Assembly: GCA_902373525.1 (NCBI GenBank)
Contig: CABKMN010000023.1
Coordinates: forward strand, 1-32,105
Direction: 5' to 3'
From: an uncultured Bilophila sp.
GTDB lineage: Bacteria > Desulfobacterota > Desulfovibrionia > Desulfovibrionales > Desulfovibrionaceae
Length of the DNA: 32,105 nt
Each line of letters opens with the position of its first letter. Position 1 is the first letter of the stretch. Below, piece after piece: positions 30,621 to 32,105 of this stretch. Made by a program: the position numbers and the translations under genes. The notes below the pieces were generated by a model. It saw nothing but the letters and a program-made list of their open reading frames with translations. It ran no database searches and was not told where the DNA came from.

Positions 30621-32006
30621 ATGAGCAACGAACTGGATTTCGCCACCAAGAACGGGTGGACGCACTACGCCGACGAACAGAGCCGGAAGGACATGGACGC
30701 GCTGGCCGCCGACTACATCGACTTCCTGAACGCGAAGACCGAACGCGAGACCGTCTCCCGCGTCGTCGAAAAGCTGCGTCAGGCCGGGTATTCCGAAGAT
30801 TTCACCAAGGACCTCGTATTCCGCACCTGGCGCGGCAAGGCCGTGTTCGCGGCCCGCAAGGGCAAAAAGCCGCTGTCCGAAGGCGTACGCCTCATCAGCG
30901 CGCACACCGACGCCCCGCGCCTCGACTTCAAACAGCGTCCCCTACAGGAACAGGTGGGCGTCGGACAGGCCAAGACCCACTATTACGGCGGCATCCGCAA
31001 ATACCAGTGGCTGGCGCGCCCGCTTGCGCTGCACGGCGTGATCATCAAGGAAGACGGCACCTCCATCAAGGTCGTACTCGGGGAGGACGCCGGTGATCCG
31101 GTGTTCACCATCGCCGATCTCCTGCCGCATCTGGCGCAGAAGGAAGTGACCAAGACCGTCGCGGACGCCTTCGACGCGGAAAAGCTCAACGTCATTCTCG
31201 GGCACAGCCCGCTGGCCGAAGGCGGCGAAGGCGACGGGAAGGACAAGGATGCGAAGGACCCGGTCCGCGCGAACATCCTCGCCCTGCTCAACCGCAAATA
31301 CGGCATCCGCGAAGAGGACCTGATGTCCGCCGAATTGCAGGCCGTGCCCGCCGGTCCGGCCCGGTATGTGGGCCTCGACGCCGCGCTTATCGGCGGTTAC
31401 GGGCAGGACGACCGCGTGTGCGTGTTCACCGCCTTGTCCGCCCTGCTCGACGCGCAGGCTCCCGAGCATGCCAACTGCCTGATCTTCTGGGACAAGGAAG
31501 AAATCGGCTCCGAAGGTTCCACCGGCGCGCAGGGCCGCTTCCTCGAATACTGCATGGAAGACCTCGTGGAAGCGTGGGAACCCGGCGCCAAGGTGCGCGA
31601 CGTGTTCCAGAACTCCACCGCCGTTTCCGGCGACGTGCACGCCGCCACCGATCCCGACTGGCAGGAACTGCACGAGAAGCTCAACGCCTCGCTCATCGGG
31701 CACGGCCCCACGTTCTGCAAGTTCACCGGTTCGCGCGGCAAGTACGGGGCCAACGACGCGCACCCCGAGTATATCGGCTGGCTGCGCAACATCCTGAACA
31801 GGAAAAACATCCCGTGGCAGATGGCCGAGCTCGGCAAGGTCGATCACGGCGGAGGCGGCACCGTCGCCCTCTATCTCGCGGCCTACGGCATGGACACCAT
31901 CGATCTGGGGCCCGCCGTCCTCTCCATGCACAGCCCCTTCGAACTGCTCTCCAAGGTCGATCTCTACTCCACCAAGCTCGCCTATCAGGCCATTCTGGAA
32001 GCGTAG
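30621..32006 (+). CDS. M18 family aminopeptidase
   Basis: The 461-residue zinc metallopeptidase of family M18 (aspartyl/aminopeptidase I type) removes N-terminal residues in the cytoplasm, generally as a large dodecamer. The motifs are SAHTDAPRLDFK (H95, D97), GGYGQDDRVC with the bridging Asp, the catalytic Glu pair in DKEEIGSEGSTGAQ, SGDVHAATDP and the final SMHSPFELLSK. An insertion rich in Glu, Gly and Lys (about 197-214, EGGEGDGKDKDAKD) interrupts the central part. AAAGGA precedes the ATG by about 8 nt. It lies 17 nt after selA. The substrate preference cannot be read from the sequence. Confidence 0.94.
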   Translation: MSNELDFATKNGWTHYADEQSRKDMDALAADYIDFLNAKTERETVSRVVEKLRQAGYSEDFTKDLVFRTWRGKAVFAARKGKKPLSEGVRLISAHTDAPRLDFKQRPLQEQVGVGQAKTHYYGGIRKYQWLARPLALHGVIIKEDGTSIKVVLGEDAGDPVFTIADLLPHLAQKEVTKTVADAFDAEKLNVILGHSPLAEGGEGDGKDKDAKDPVRANILALLNRKYGIREEDLMSAELQAVPAGPARYVGLDAALIGGYGQDDRVCVFTALSALLDAQAPEHANCLIFWDKEEIGSEGSTGAQGRFLEYCMEDLVEAWEPGAKVRDVFQNSTAVSGDVHAATDPDWQELHEKLNASLIGHGPTFCKFTGSRGKYGANDAHPEYIGWLRNILNRKNIPWQMAELGKVDHGGGGTVALYLAAYGMDTIDLGPAVLSMHSPFELLSKVDLYSTKLAYQAILEA

Positions 32007-32038
32007 GCGCTGAGCCGAAAGGAACGGATTGAAAATGA

Positions 32039-32090
32039 TTGGAGGGGGAGAGGGAACCTTTCTGGAGAAAGGTTCCCTCTCCCCCTCCAA
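32039..32090. repeat. Palindrome, copy E of the dispersed family
   Basis: Perfect 25-bp arms (32039-32063 and 32066-32090) are separated by GG, with the core CCTTTCTGGAGAAAGG. It is the longest perfect palindrome in the window and lies 32 nt past the M18 peptidase stop. No T run follows it on the plus strand (ACCTCCCC), so it is not a textbook terminator, though the RNA hairpin would be extremely stable. Confidence 0.85.
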
Positions 32091-32105
32091 ACCTCCCCTT
32101 CTCCC

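Overview
The window looks like a GC-rich chromosome segment from a sulfate-reducing bacterium of the Desulfovibrionaceae type. The pointers are a rubrerythrin, a small periplasmic cytochrome c553-like protein, SelA (selenocysteine synthesis) and a dcw cluster of the Gram-negative kind without ddl. The assignment is inference from gene content and base composition; there is no rRNA or other marker to fix the genus. I see no tRNA, rRNA, CRISPR array, transposase or phage gene.

Layout. 1-8.6 kb is a set of short units: rubrerythrin (-), an IMPACT/YigZ protein (+), low-specificity threonine aldolase (-), a GT4 glycosyltransferase (-), then a minus-strand run read in the order PHP-domain phosphoesterase, MocR-type regulator, GNAT acetyltransferase (frameshifted), cytochrome c. 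A Trm112-like zinc protein (+) and a lone lipoprotein of unknown function (-) follow. 8.8-27.1 kb is the division and cell wall (dcw) cluster, all on the minus strand, transcribed mraZ, rsmH, ftsL, ftsI, murE, murF, mraY, [gap], murD, ftsW, murG, murC, [gap], murB, ftsQ, [gap], ftsA, ftsZ. Within each block genes overlap or nearly touch, which suggests translational coupling. The cluster supplies the cytoplasmic steps from UDP-GlcNAc-enolpyruvate reduction (MurB) through MurC/D/E/F, the lipid steps MraY and MurG, the septal synthase pair FtsW-FtsI, and the FtsQ/FtsL/FtsA/FtsZ divisome parts. A set of about 10-bp-spaced GTGGG boxes lies in front of mraZ. 27.5-32.0 kb is plus strand: folC, selA and an M18 aminopeptidase.

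Intergenic structure. Five large G-rich/C-rich palindromes with a shared core (CTTTCTGGAGAAAG-like) sit at positions 13-68, 13825-13854, 19107-19167, about 29086-29180 and 32039-32090. Two lie inside the dcw cluster, in the two largest gaps, where a second repeat (TGCCTCCGGCGGC...) is also found. These look like a dispersed repeat family that also acts as, or mimics, terminators.

Most notable coding anomalies: the MocR regulator has Glu in place of the PLP-binding Lys (residue 300), and the GNAT gene coupled to it is frameshifted, which together suggest a decaying or repurposed operon. I found no clear new multi-gene system here; most of the window is a conventional core region, and the interest lies in the repeats, the regulatory sites and these two altered genes.
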